From assembly GCA_001628005.1 (NCBI GenBank), contig LUQU01000049.1, positions 1 to 36,626 of the forward strand: 36,626 nt of DNA, given 5' to 3'. Position numbers and translations under genes: made by a program. Positions 26,369 to 34,011 of this stretch are shown piece by piece (positions within the stretch are counted from its first letter, which is position 1; each line of letters opens with the position of its first letter). Below the pieces are notes generated by a model, which saw only the letters and a list, made by a program, of their open reading frames with translations, searched no databases and had not been told where the DNA came from. The stretch is from SAR86 cluster bacterium REDSEA-S09_B4 (GTDB taxonomy: Bacteria; Pseudomonadota; Gammaproteobacteria; Magnimaribacterales; Magnimaribacteraceae).

Positions 26369-27571
26369 ATGAAACCTCTTTTTTTAATTTTCTTTTGTCT
26401 ACTTTTTCAGTCTTGTGCAGAAAATATAAAAAATTTAGATGCAGAACAGATAGCACAAGATTCGTTGATAATAGATTCCCATATAGACGTTCCTTATCGA
26501 CTATGGCGCCAGCACTTAGAAGGTTTAGAGATAGACGATATTTCAGGTTCTACTGATGGAGATTTTGACTTTATTAGAGCAAGAAAAGGAGGTCTTAATG
26601 TTCCATTCTTCTCAATATACCTGCCAGCAAGTACCCAAGAAGATGGAACTTCTCATCAAATGGCAAATGAATTAATTGATATGGTAGAAGATATAGTCAC
26701 TCTTCATCCAGAAAAATTTATTTTAATAAATTCTGTAGCTGACCTTGGTTCAATTACTAAAAAAAATATAGTTGGTATAGCCTTGGGTATGGAAAACGGA
26801 GCACCCATACAGGGTGATCTCTCTAGAGTTCAGTACTACTTTGATAGAGGCATACGTTATATAACTTTGACTCATTCCAAGACCAACCATATCAGTGATT
26901 CTTCTTACGATGAAAATATTCAATGGCACGGTTTGAGTGAATTTGGTAAAAACCTGATTGAGGAGATGAATAAAGTGGGCATCATGGTAGATATCTCTCA
27001 TGTAAACGATGAAGCTTTCTATCAGGCAATCGAAATAAGCCAGGTACCGGTGATAGCAAGTCATTCTTCTTTGAGGTATTTTACCCCAGGGTTTGAAAGG
27101 AATGTTGATGACGCCATGTTAAGTAAATTAGCTGAAAAAGGTGGTGTTATACAAATTAATTTCGGAAGTAGTTTTATTAGTAGCAGACCTCGGGATTATT
27201 TAGTCACAATGAATAGTTTCTTGGAATCAAGATTGGGTCAAAATTTAAAAGAAGTCTCTGAACAAGATATCAGAGAAACTAGAAGTGAATTTATTGCAAA
27301 CAACCCTTATCCTTATGCAAGTTTAGACGAAGTGCTAGATCATTTTGATAGAGTTGTGCAGTTAGTAGGAATAGACCACGTAGGAATAGGATCTGATTAT
27401 GATGGGGTGGGTGATACCCTTCCTATAGGTTTAAAAGATGTTTCGACTTACCCAACTCTTATTCAAGGTTTATTAGAAAGAGGTTATAGCCGGAAAGATA
27501 TTCAAAAGATTCTTGGAGGCAATCTCATAAGAGTTTGGAAAGAAGTCGAAGAATATGCCGAACGAAACTAA
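26369..27571 (+). CDS. Membrane (renal-type) dipeptidase, peptidase M19, lipoprotein
   Basis: A 400-aa zinc dipeptidase exported through a lipoprotein signal (FLIFFCLLFQSC, Cys16; the lipobox is relaxed). The M19 metal motif H38-x-D40 is in IIDSHIDVPYRLW. The bridging Glu is in LGMENGAPI, and His ligands are in ISHVNDEAF and ASHSSLR. IGSDYDG completes the site. Such enzymes split dipeptides, including D-amino-acid ones. Next to mpl, 4 nt downstream, a role in salvaging murein-derived peptides is plausible. The last codons overlap the next gene's start by 17 nt. No ribosome site stands out before the ATG, consistent with coupling to mpl. Confidence 0.9.
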   Translation: MKPLFLIFFCLLFQSCAENIKNLDAEQIAQDSLIIDSHIDVPYRLWRQHLEGLEIDDISGSTDGDFDFIRARKGGLNVPFFSIYLPASTQEDGTSHQMANELIDMVEDIVTLHPEKFILINSVADLGSITKKNIVGIALGMENGAPIQGDLSRVQYYFDRGIRYITLTHSKTNHISDSSYDENIQWHGLSEFGKNLIEEMNKVGIMVDISHVNDEAFYQAIEISQVPVIASHSSLRYFTPGFERNVDDAMLSKLAEKGGVIQINFGSSFISSRPRDYLVTMNSFLESRLGQNLKEVSEQDIRETRSEFIANNPYPYASLDEVLDHFDRVVQLVGIDHVGIGSDYDGVGDTLPIGLKDVSTYPTLIQGLLERGYSRKDIQKILGGNLIRVWKEVEEYAERN

Positions 27572-28163
27572 TTTATCAAAAGAAAACCCCATCTTTCCTT
27601 TGACAGTTAATGTCCTTCCAGGCGGTTATCTCCCTTTACAAATCTTTGAACCACGATATTTAGATATGGTTAAACGATGCATGAGTCAAGAAATGGGCTT
27701 TTGCATTGTTCTTCTAAGAGGTCAAAGCGAATCAAAAAGTACAAAGTTACCTGATCATTCACCTATAGGTACCTATGTCGAAATCGTTGACTTTAATCAA
27801 CTTGAAAATGGTCTCTTAGGCGTAACCGTACAAGGCCAATATCGAATCAAAATATTAGACAGAAAAGTTCAAAAAGATGGATTAATTATTGCAGACACCA
27901 TAGAAGAACCTGAAGAAGAAGAATCAATATCATTAGAACCACAATATGAAAATATTTGGAGAATTCTCAGAGAAATTTCAGACCATCCGGAAATAAAGAA
28001 ACTTCAATTAGTTATAGATTTTGATAACTCATCAAGTGTTGCTTATAGCTTAGCAAGTCTTTTACCGCTTACGCCTCCAGAAAGACAAAATATACTTGAG
28101 TTCCAATCCAATGTAGATAGATTTGACCATCTAAATAAAATAGTCAAACAGCTAGGAGGCTAG
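27555..28163 (+). CDS. Lon substrate-binding-domain (LON-SB/PUA-like) protein
   Basis: A 202-aa stand-alone N-terminal Lon domain. The diagnostic opening is IFPLTVNVLPGGYLPLQIFEPRYLDMV, followed by CIVLLRG and 'GTYVEIVDFNQLENGLLGVTVQG'. There is no AAA or protease domain, so it cannot be a protease. Such stand-alone proteins are widespread, and their function (perhaps as an adaptor or in protein quality control) is uncertain. The ATG at 27555 gives MPNETNLSKENP and lies 17 nt inside the dipeptidase gene. It ends 5 nt before the convergent reductase gene. Confidence 0.88.
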   Translation: MPNETNLSKENPIFPLTVNVLPGGYLPLQIFEPRYLDMVKRCMSQEMGFCIVLLRGQSESKSTKLPDHSPIGTYVEIVDFNQLENGLLGVTVQGQYRIKILDRKVQKDGLIIADTIEEPEEEESISLEPQYENIWRILREISDHPEIKKLQLVIDFDNSSSVAYSLASLLPLTPPERQNILEFQSNVDRFDHLNKIVKQLGG

Positions 28164-28168
28164 CCTTG

Positions 28169-29200
28169 TTAATCAGGATCCGAAATTTTAAGTAATTGTT
28201 TGCCGAAATTTTGTCCTGTAAAGAGCCTTACCAAAGTATCAGGTGCGTTCTCTATGCCTTCCTGGATATCCTCCAGATAAGTAATTTTTCCTTCTTCAAC
28301 CCAATTACTAAGACTGCTTATAGCTTCAGGAAATCTATCTAGATAATCAAGAACAATAAATCCCTCCATTTTTGCCCTCATTATTACTAAAGACATGTAA
28401 TTGGATGGTCCCGGTGCAGGACTCTCATTGTTGTAGGTTGAGATAGCTCCACAAAGCACTATCCTTGCATTCATATTAATTAACGTTAAGGCGGTATCAA
28501 GAAATTCACCTCCAACGTTGTCAAACACCAGATCTATTCCATTTGGGCAAAGTTCTCTTAAAGTTTCAGTTAAATCAGCACTTTTATAATCTATAGCAGC
28601 ATCAAAATTAGCTTCTTCAGTAAGCCAATTACATTTTTTGGTTCCTCCTGCAATTCCTATTACTCGACAACCTTTAATTTTAGCTATTTGTCCTGCGACA
28701 GAACCTGTAGCTCCTGCAGCACCAGAGATGACAACAGTTTCTCCTTCCTTAGGCTCTCCAACATCAAGTAAACCAAAATAAGCAGTTAAACCCGTTACTC
28801 CATAAACACTCAAGGAAGCGGTTGGAGGGATATTATCGGGAATTTTAGAGGCATTCATAAAACCCGCTTTACCGTCAGTAATCGCGAATTCTTGCCATCC
28901 AAAACTACCTTGCACAATGTCGCCTTCTATGAAATCAGGAATATTGGATTCAATTACCTGCGAAATAGTACTTGAACGCATAACTTCTCCAATTTGAACA
29001 GGAGGCATATAACTTTTCATATCATTAAGCCAACCTCTTTGGGTTGGGTCAAAGCCAAAATAGAGGTTTTTCAGCAGCATTTGGTTTTCTTTTAGTTCGT
29101 CTAACTCAGATTCTCGAAACTCAAAATTATCTTTGCTTACCATGCCTTGAGGTCTAGAAGACAAAACCCATTGTCTATTTTTTAAATTTTTTCTTGTCAT
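28169..29200 (-). CDS. NADP-dependent MDR oxidoreductase (leukotriene B4 dehydrogenase/CurA type)
   Basis: A 343-aa zinc-free medium-chain reductase. The nucleotide-binding Rossmann motif is VVISGAAGATGSVAGQIAK (about residue 155). LSVYGVTGLTAYFGLLDVGEP precedes it, and DYKSADLTETLRELCPNGIDLVFDNVGG and SLSNWVEEGKITYLEDIQEGIENAPDTL follow, the signature of the prostaglandin reductase/CurA group that reduces the C=C of enals and enones. The opening KNRQWVLSSRPQGMVSKDNFE is typical of the group. It begins 6 nt after the carotenoid oxygenase stop on the same strand, so the two are one unit. Reduction of apocarotenoid-type enones is my inference from that pairing. Confidence 0.92.
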   Translation of the reverse strand: MTRKNLKNRQWVLSSRPQGMVSKDNFEFRESELDELKENQMLLKNLYFGFDPTQRGWLNDMKSYMPPVQIGEVMRSSTISQVIESNIPDFIEGDIVQGSFGWQEFAITDGKAGFMNASKIPDNIPPTASLSVYGVTGLTAYFGLLDVGEPKEGETVVISGAAGATGSVAGQIAKIKGCRVIGIAGGTKKCNWLTEEANFDAAIDYKSADLTETLRELCPNGIDLVFDNVGGEFLDTALTLINMNARIVLCGAISTYNNESPAPGPSNYMSLVIMRAKMEGFIVLDYLDRFPEAISSLSNWVEEGKITYLEDIQEGIENAPDTLVRLFTGQNFGKQLLKISDPD

Positions 29201-29206
29201 AATTAA

Positions 29207-30610
29207 TTATTCTCCCTGTCGCCAGTTTCCATGAAAACCATAAGGTATTCTGTGAGGTAATTTAGCAGTGGCTATGGGTCCTGATGATACATCCATAGCA
29301 TTAAATATTAATAAATCGGATCTATTTTCAATTCCTCTATAAGCCAAGGCTATTAAGTACCCATCACCTTCTTCAGCTTCATTTGATGAAGGAATAAAAA
29401 CAGGTTCTCCAACAGCGTCTTCTTTATTTAGAGTATAGAATTCTTTTTTGTTTGTTTGATGATCATGATGAGCTACAGAGTTGAAGCTTATTCCTGGAGG
29501 ATGATCACCTATGCTTGCCGCATAAAATCCATGCCTATAATTAAGCATGCTAAACCTCTCATCCAATCTAGGAAATTCACCTATATCTTCATCTAGGCAG
29601 TTTTTATTTATCTTTCCTGAGTTTGAAGACAAATCTATTTCCCACCTATTAAGCCTGGCCTCAGCTTTCTTTGGATCCGGTGTAGACCCGTCAGCATGAG
29701 GAAATAATGGAGCTTCTTCAAATTGCATCATATCTGCAATGATCCTATCCCCATCTGTATAAGCATTCATTGGATGGAATACATAACAAGGATCATCTTC
29801 AATCCATTTAATATCTTCAACGGATCCATTTCTTGGCATAACACCAATATAGCTAGGTATCTGTCCATTCCAAGCAATAGGGGCATTACCCTTTATAGCC
29901 TCTTCAAAATCAATAATTAAGGGAAAGATAGGAAAGATTACATGTTCAGAGGTGACAATAAAATCATGAACCATACTTGAGTAAGGAGCGTTAAACTCAG
30001 AATAATTAGTTAATTTTCCTGCTGCATCTACAACAAAATAAGTCGTCTTTTTATCACCAAAGCCATAACTAAAAGCAACCATCTCTCCAGTTAAAGGATC
30101 AATCTTAGGATGTGCTGTCATAGGTGAAAGCAGTTTGCCTTCATAGTTATATGCTCCAATCGATTCCAGAGTTATTGGATCAATTTCAAATGGAGGATGT
30201 CCTTCTTCAAGAGCCAAAAGTTTATCTCCATGAAAGACAATATTAGTATTTGCGGTTCCATCTTCTCCCTCTGGGTTCCATTCAGGATCTGGGTCCATAG
30301 GGTTTAGCAAGTTCACTAAAGATCTTCCTGCTTTTCTCTCTTGTTTCCATTTAGAAGTTTGAACCCATCTATTTTTGTAAGAAACTTTTCCATTCTCAAA
30401 ATGAAAGGCATGAATCATTCCGTCTCCCCCAAACCAATGATAATGACCTCCTCTTGGAGGGAATTGGGGATCAGGACCATTCCTATAGTAGCTTCCAAAT
30501 AAATCTTGAGGTATTTCTCCCTCTACTACGAGATCATTCAGATCACATTCCATCCTCAAAGGTGCATAGTTTCCTTCTAAATTAGGATGGCTTGGGTAGG
30601 TAGTCGTCAT
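29207..30610 (-). CDS. Carotenoid oxygenase (RPE65/lignostilbene dioxygenase family)
   Basis: A 467-aa seven-bladed beta-propeller, non-heme iron(II) dioxygenase that cleaves a C=C bond. The four iron-binding histidines are readable: H167 (SPMTAHPKIDP), H215 (SSMVHDFIVTSEH), H279 (YVFHPMNAYTDGD) and H460 (YGFHGNW) at the C-terminus. YYRNGPDPQFPP and the HWFGGDGMIHAF block mark the N-terminus. Whether it cleaves a carotenoid, an apocarotenoid or a stilbene cannot be read from sequence. There is no signal peptide. A good ribosome site (AAGGAAG) precedes the ATG, 42 nt after the DedA gene. No carotenoid synthesis or opsin gene lies in the window. Confidence 0.95.
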   Translation of the reverse strand: MTTTYPSHPNLEGNYAPLRMECDLNDLVVEGEIPQDLFGSYYRNGPDPQFPPRGGHYHWFGGDGMIHAFHFENGKVSYKNRWVQTSKWKQERKAGRSLVNLLNPMDPDPEWNPEGEDGTANTNIVFHGDKLLALEEGHPPFEIDPITLESIGAYNYEGKLLSPMTAHPKIDPLTGEMVAFSYGFGDKKTTYFVVDAAGKLTNYSEFNAPYSSMVHDFIVTSEHVIFPIFPLIIDFEEAIKGNAPIAWNGQIPSYIGVMPRNGSVEDIKWIEDDPCYVFHPMNAYTDGDRIIADMMQFEEAPLFPHADGSTPDPKKAEARLNRWEIDLSSNSGKINKNCLDEDIGEFPRLDERFSMLNYRHGFYAASIGDHPPGISFNSVAHHDHQTNKKEFYTLNKEDAVGEPVFIPSSNEAEEGDGYLIALAYRGIENRSDLLIFNAMDVSSGPIATAKLPHRIPYGFHGNWRQGE

Positions 30611-30652
30611 ATTTTTCTTCCTTAAATTTTTATTAAGTTTAACAAGAGACAG

Positions 30653-31252
30653 TTATTTTTTGTTAAGTAAATATCTTGCAAATAAGAGAAAGGCAATTGC
30701 TAGAGCTATAAAGCCCGCTGCCAGAGTTAGGTTATCTGATCCTTCTAAAGCAGTCTTAGCCGCAAAATAACCTGGTAGTGTGTAGACGGGTGCCCAAATC
30801 AGACCTGAAATTAGATCTACAAAGATAAAAGTTCTCAAATCCATGGACAATGAACCAACTGTAATCGGAATTAAGGGCCTAATAGGCCCAACAAACCTAC
30901 CTAAAAAAACACCTGGTATACCATAACTTTTAGAAAATTTACGACCTTGTTCTAGCCAAGAAGGGTTGTTATTAAATGGCCAGATATGGTCAATTTTATT
31001 ACTTAAATACTTTCCTATAAGAAAACTACAAATATCTGCTAGACAGCTAGATAGATACACCAGAAGTACCACCTGAAAAATTGAAAGATCAGTTGAGGCA
31101 GCCAATCCTGATATAGCTGCTAATAAAACTACACCAGGAATAATTATTCCAATTAGTGCGAATGATTCTATAAATGCAGCCGAACATAATCCGAGTACTA
31201 TCCACTCAGGGTTTTGTTGTAACCAGACGGTTACTGCTCCAATATCAAACAT
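30653..31252 (-). CDS. DedA-family inner membrane protein
   Basis: A 199-aa polytopic membrane protein. The DedA/SNARE-associated signatures are present: AAFIESFALIGIIIPGVVLL near the start (acidic Glu in the re-entrant loop) and GRFVGPIRPLIPITVGSLSM (the conserved GRF-x-GP-x-R-x4-P motif). Several hydrophobic helices follow, up to IALAIAFLLFARYLLNK. DedA proteins help recycle lipid carriers (undecaprenyl phosphate) or flip phospholipids; the exact role here is unknown. The ATG at 31252 (MFDIGAVTVWLQQ) is preferred over an upstream frame reaching 31318, which would cross the divergent proA start. It leads a minus-strand run with the carotenoid oxygenase and the MDR reductase. Confidence 0.88.
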   Translation of the reverse strand: MFDIGAVTVWLQQNPEWIVLGLCSAAFIESFALIGIIIPGVVLLAAISGLAASTDLSIFQVVLLVYLSSCLADICSFLIGKYLSNKIDHIWPFNNNPSWLEQGRKFSKSYGIPGVFLGRFVGPIRPLIPITVGSLSMDLRTFIFVDLISGLIWAPVYTLPGYFAAKTALEGSDNLTLAAGFIALAIAFLLFARYLLNKK

Positions 31253-31298
31253 CTTATAATCCGTTTTTTGAATTCGCTTTCCTATAGAATATTTGATT

Positions 31299-32567
31299 AT
31301 GAAAGATAGTAAAGACATAAGTTCCTATATGGAATTGTTAGGGTCTGAAGCCAAATCAGCTTCAGAAGTTCTTTCTAACTTATCTAGTGAAAAGAAGAAT
31401 TCAGCACTAAGTAGTATTGCAAAAATTCTTGAAAAAGATAAAGAGATTATTCTAAAAGCGAATAACTTAGATTTGTCTAAAGCCAAATCAAATGCTGTAG
31501 AGGAAGCCTTAATTGATAGATTGGAGCTAACAAGTTCAAGAATTAATTCGATGATAGGTGGGCTTGTATCTGTAGCTGAATTGCCTGATCCTATAGGCTC
31601 CTTAACAGACTTAAAGCCAACTCCTTCTGGAATAAAAATAAGCCAGATGAGAGTCCCTTTAGGGGTTGTCGGAATTATTTATGAATCAAGACCGAATGTA
31701 ACTGCTGATGCTGCAGCTTTATGCCTTAAGTCAGGGAATGCTTGTATATTAAGGGGTGGTTCCGAAGCATTTAAAACTAATTCCGCTATTGCTAATAGTT
31801 TAAAAAAAGGATTATTAGAAGAGGGTCTACCTGAAGCATCTATGCAGCTTGTAGAGACTATAGATAGGGAAGCAGTTAAGGTCTTATTGAGTATGGATAA
31901 GTGGGTGGACATATTAATTCCAAGAGGTGGAAAAGGCTTGGTAAAACTTATTTCTGATGAAGCAAAAGTTCCTGTGATAAAGCATCTTGATGGCATTTGT
32001 CATGTTTATCTAGATGAAGAATGTGATCAGGAGAAGGCTATTTCAATTGCAGTAAATGCAAAAACTTATAGGTACGGAATTTGCGGAGCTATGGAAACTC
32101 TTTTAGTTAATAAGGACATAGCAGGAAAAATTTTACCTGTTATTTTCAAAGTGTTTGAAGAGAAAGAAGTTGAATTACGAGGATGTGATCGCACTTTGGA
32201 GTTTTTGAATATATCAAAGGCAGTTGAAGAAGATTGGGTAACTGAATATTTAGCACCCATATTATCGATAAAAATAGTCGATGATCTGAAATCAGCGATT
32301 GATCATATAAATAAGTTTGGTTCTGCTCATACAGACAGCATAGTTACTGAGAATATTGATAAGGCTAAAGTTTTCATGAGGAATGTAGACTCAAGTTCTG
32401 TAATGCATAATTTACCTACCTGTTGGGCTGATGGATTTGAATATGGTTTAGGGGCTGAAGTCGGTATATCAACAGATAAATTTCATGCCAGAGGTCCTGT
32501 AGGGTTAGAGGGATTAACCTCGCTTAAATATCTCGTTGAGGGTAATGCTGAACTACGAAAGAATTAA
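31299..32567 (+). CDS. proA: Gamma-glutamyl phosphate reductase
   Basis: A 422-aa NADPH enzyme that converts gamma-glutamyl phosphate to glutamate semialdehyde in proline synthesis. The catalytic Cys262 is in YGICGAMETLLVN. Other family blocks are VPLGVVGIIYESRPNVTADAA, CLKSGNACILRGGSEA, DILIPRGGKGLV, PVIKHLDGICHVY, and FGSAHTDSIVTEN plus the NLPTCWADGFEYGLGAEVGIST end. The start is ATG at 31299 (MKDSKDISSYMEL); a TTG two codons upstream is less likely. A TAGAAT ends 8 nt before the ATG and may be its -10 box. No proB is in the window. nadD begins 10 nt after its stop. Confidence 0.96.
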   Translation: MKDSKDISSYMELLGSEAKSASEVLSNLSSEKKNSALSSIAKILEKDKEIILKANNLDLSKAKSNAVEEALIDRLELTSSRINSMIGGLVSVAELPDPIGSLTDLKPTPSGIKISQMRVPLGVVGIIYESRPNVTADAAALCLKSGNACILRGGSEAFKTNSAIANSLKKGLLEEGLPEASMQLVETIDREAVKVLLSMDKWVDILIPRGGKGLVKLISDEAKVPVIKHLDGICHVYLDEECDQEKAISIAVNAKTYRYGICGAMETLLVNKDIAGKILPVIFKVFEEKEVELRGCDRTLEFLNISKAVEEDWVTEYLAPILSIKIVDDLKSAIDHINKFGSAHTDSIVTENIDKAKVFMRNVDSSSVMHNLPTCWADGFEYGLGAEVGISTDKFHARGPVGLEGLTSLKYLVEGNAELRKN

Positions 32568-32577
32568 ATTTTAATCA

Positions 32578-33222
32578 ATGCCAAGAATAATCGGTGTATT
32601 TGGGGGTACTTTTGATCCAGTTCATAATGGTCATGTACTGACTATCTCAGAACTGTTAGAAAAATTACCTTTTGAAAAGATTTTGGTTATTCCTAATTTC
32701 CAGCCACCCCATAGAGAGAGCTCTCAGGTCTCCTACAAACATAGATATGAAATGGCCTCTTTGGCATTTAAAGATATACCGAAAACTGAGGTTGATAGCA
32801 GAGAGTATCTTAGAGAGGGTCCATCATATGCAATCAAAACTGTTAAGGAAGTAATGTCTGAGGAAGAAGGAGCCAGGGTAGTTATGATAGTTGGTTCAGA
32901 CTCTTTTGTTGACATACATTCGTGGTATAAATGGAAAGAGCTTATTAATCTGGTAGATTTTGTGATCATGAAAAGACCAGATAGGCCACTTTCAAAAAAT
33001 AAGAAAGCACAAAATTTAGTTAGTTCTGAATGGTTTAAAAAAGACTTATTTGAAGACGGTCAATTAAATATTTTTGAAATTGAAGTTACTCCCCTTAAAA
33101 TTTCTTCCTCATCAATTAGAGAAAATATTGCCAAAGGTAAGAAAATTGATCATCTTGTTAATACGCTTGTTGAAGAATATATAAAAGAACATGGCTTATA
33201 TGGCACAGAAAGTTTTACCTAG
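32578..33222 (+). CDS. nadD: Nicotinate-nucleotide adenylyltransferase
   Basis: A 214-aa nucleotidyltransferase that makes deamido-NAD from nicotinate mononucleotide and ATP. The T/HxGH motif is in GVFGGTFDPVHNGH, and the second nucleotide motif is ISSSSIREN near the C-terminus. YKHRYEMASLAF and IVGSDSFVDIHSWYKWKEL are typical NadD blocks. It follows proA by 10 nt and overlaps rsfS by about 32 nt, a common proA-nadD-rsfS-rlmH gammaproteobacterial order. There is no sign of damage. Confidence 0.96.
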   Translation: MPRIIGVFGGTFDPVHNGHVLTISELLEKLPFEKILVIPNFQPPHRESSQVSYKHRYEMASLAFKDIPKTEVDSREYLREGPSYAIKTVKEVMSEEEGARVVMIVGSDSFVDIHSWYKWKELINLVDFVIMKRPDRPLSKNKKAQNLVSSEWFKKDLFEDGQLNIFEIEVTPLKISSSSIRENIAKGKKIDHLVNTLVEEYIKEHGLYGTESFT

Positions 33223-33544
33223 CAAATTAAGAGATCTTGTATCGGCGAGCCTTGATGAACTAAAGGCTGTTGATCCTGTCACAATTAATGTAAAAAAATT
33301 AAGCAGCTTTACAGACTATATGATCATTGCCAGTGGTACTTCTAATAGACATATTCAGTCTATTGGCGAAAAGGTTCTTGAAGATCTTAAAGCCAAGAAT
33401 ATTAAGCCTCTCGGACTGGAAGGAGAGGGAAGTGAGGAATGGGTCCTTATAGATATTGGAGATGTTGTTTTGCACCTAATGTCTTCTAAAGCAAGAACTT
33501 TTTATGATCTGGAAAGTCTTTGGGATCCTGATTTGGGTAGATGA
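33191..33544 (+). CDS. rsfS: Ribosomal silencing factor RsfS
   Basis: A 117-aa member of the Iojap/RsfS family, which binds L14 on the large subunit and blocks joining of the subunits when nutrients run low. The core SSFTDYMIIASGTSNRHIQSIGEKV and the end EWVLIDIGDVVLHLMSSKARTFYDLESLW are diagnostic. Two starts are possible: ATG at 33191 and ATG at 33200, both inside nadD; neither has a strong ribosome site, so translation is probably coupled to nadD. The last codon overlaps the rlmH ATG by 4 nt. Confidence 0.95.
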   Translation: MAYMAQKVLPSKLRDLVSASLDELKAVDPVTINVKKLSSFTDYMIIASGTSNRHIQSIGEKVLEDLKAKNIKPLGLEGEGSEEWVLIDIGDVVLHLMSSKARTFYDLESLWDPDLGR

Positions 33545-34008
33545 AGTTTCATATAATTGCAATAGAAGGTAAAAGACCTTTGTGGGCAAAAACTGCTTTT
33601 GAGGATTATCAACAAAGATTCGATCGGTCAATACAGATTAAATGGTCTGGTATTAGGCCAGATCGTAATACCAAGTCTCTAGACAGAAAGAAAAGAATTT
33701 CCAGGGAAGGTAAAAAGCTCCTTAAAGCTGTTAACAAAGACACCACAATCATTGCACTAAACAAAGAAGGCGTGAGCTGGACTACTTTAAAATTGAAAGA
33801 AAAATTCAACCAATGGTTAACCTCATCCAAAGATGTATCCTTTTTAATTGGAGGCCCTGAAGGCTTAAGTGAAGATTGTCTTAATACATCCAATGAGATC
33901 TGGTCACTATCACCTCTTACATTTCCTCATTCAATAGTCCCTATTATTCTTATTGAACAGCTTTATAGAGTTTGGTCAATTGAAAAGAATCACCCTTATC
34001 ACAAATAA
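33541..34008 (+). CDS. rlmH: 23S rRNA pseudouridine1915 N3-methyltransferase
   Basis: A 155-aa SPOUT methyltransferase that methylates pseudouridine 1915 of 23S rRNA. The knotted SAM site is FLIGGPEGLSEDC and the C-terminal block SLSPLTFPHSIVPIILIEQLYRVW ends in the family's terminal YHK. It opens MKFHIIAIEGKRPLW. The start overlaps the rsfS stop (ATGA) and mrdA begins 3 nt after its own stop, so these genes are one operon. No anomalies are seen. Confidence 0.97.
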   Translation: MKFHIIAIEGKRPLWAKTAFEDYQQRFDRSIQIKWSGIRPDRNTKSLDRKKRISREGKKLLKAVNKDTTIIALNKEGVSWTTLKLKEKFNQWLTSSKDVSFLIGGPEGLSEDCLNTSNEIWSLSPLTFPHSIVPIILIEQLYRVWSIEKNHPYHK

Positions 34009-34011
34009 AAA

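Noticed and set aside
29207-30610. Retinal-forming Blh protein for a proteorhodopsin
   Set aside because: Blh is an unrelated membrane protein family. This is a soluble propeller of the RPE65 family and no opsin gene is present.
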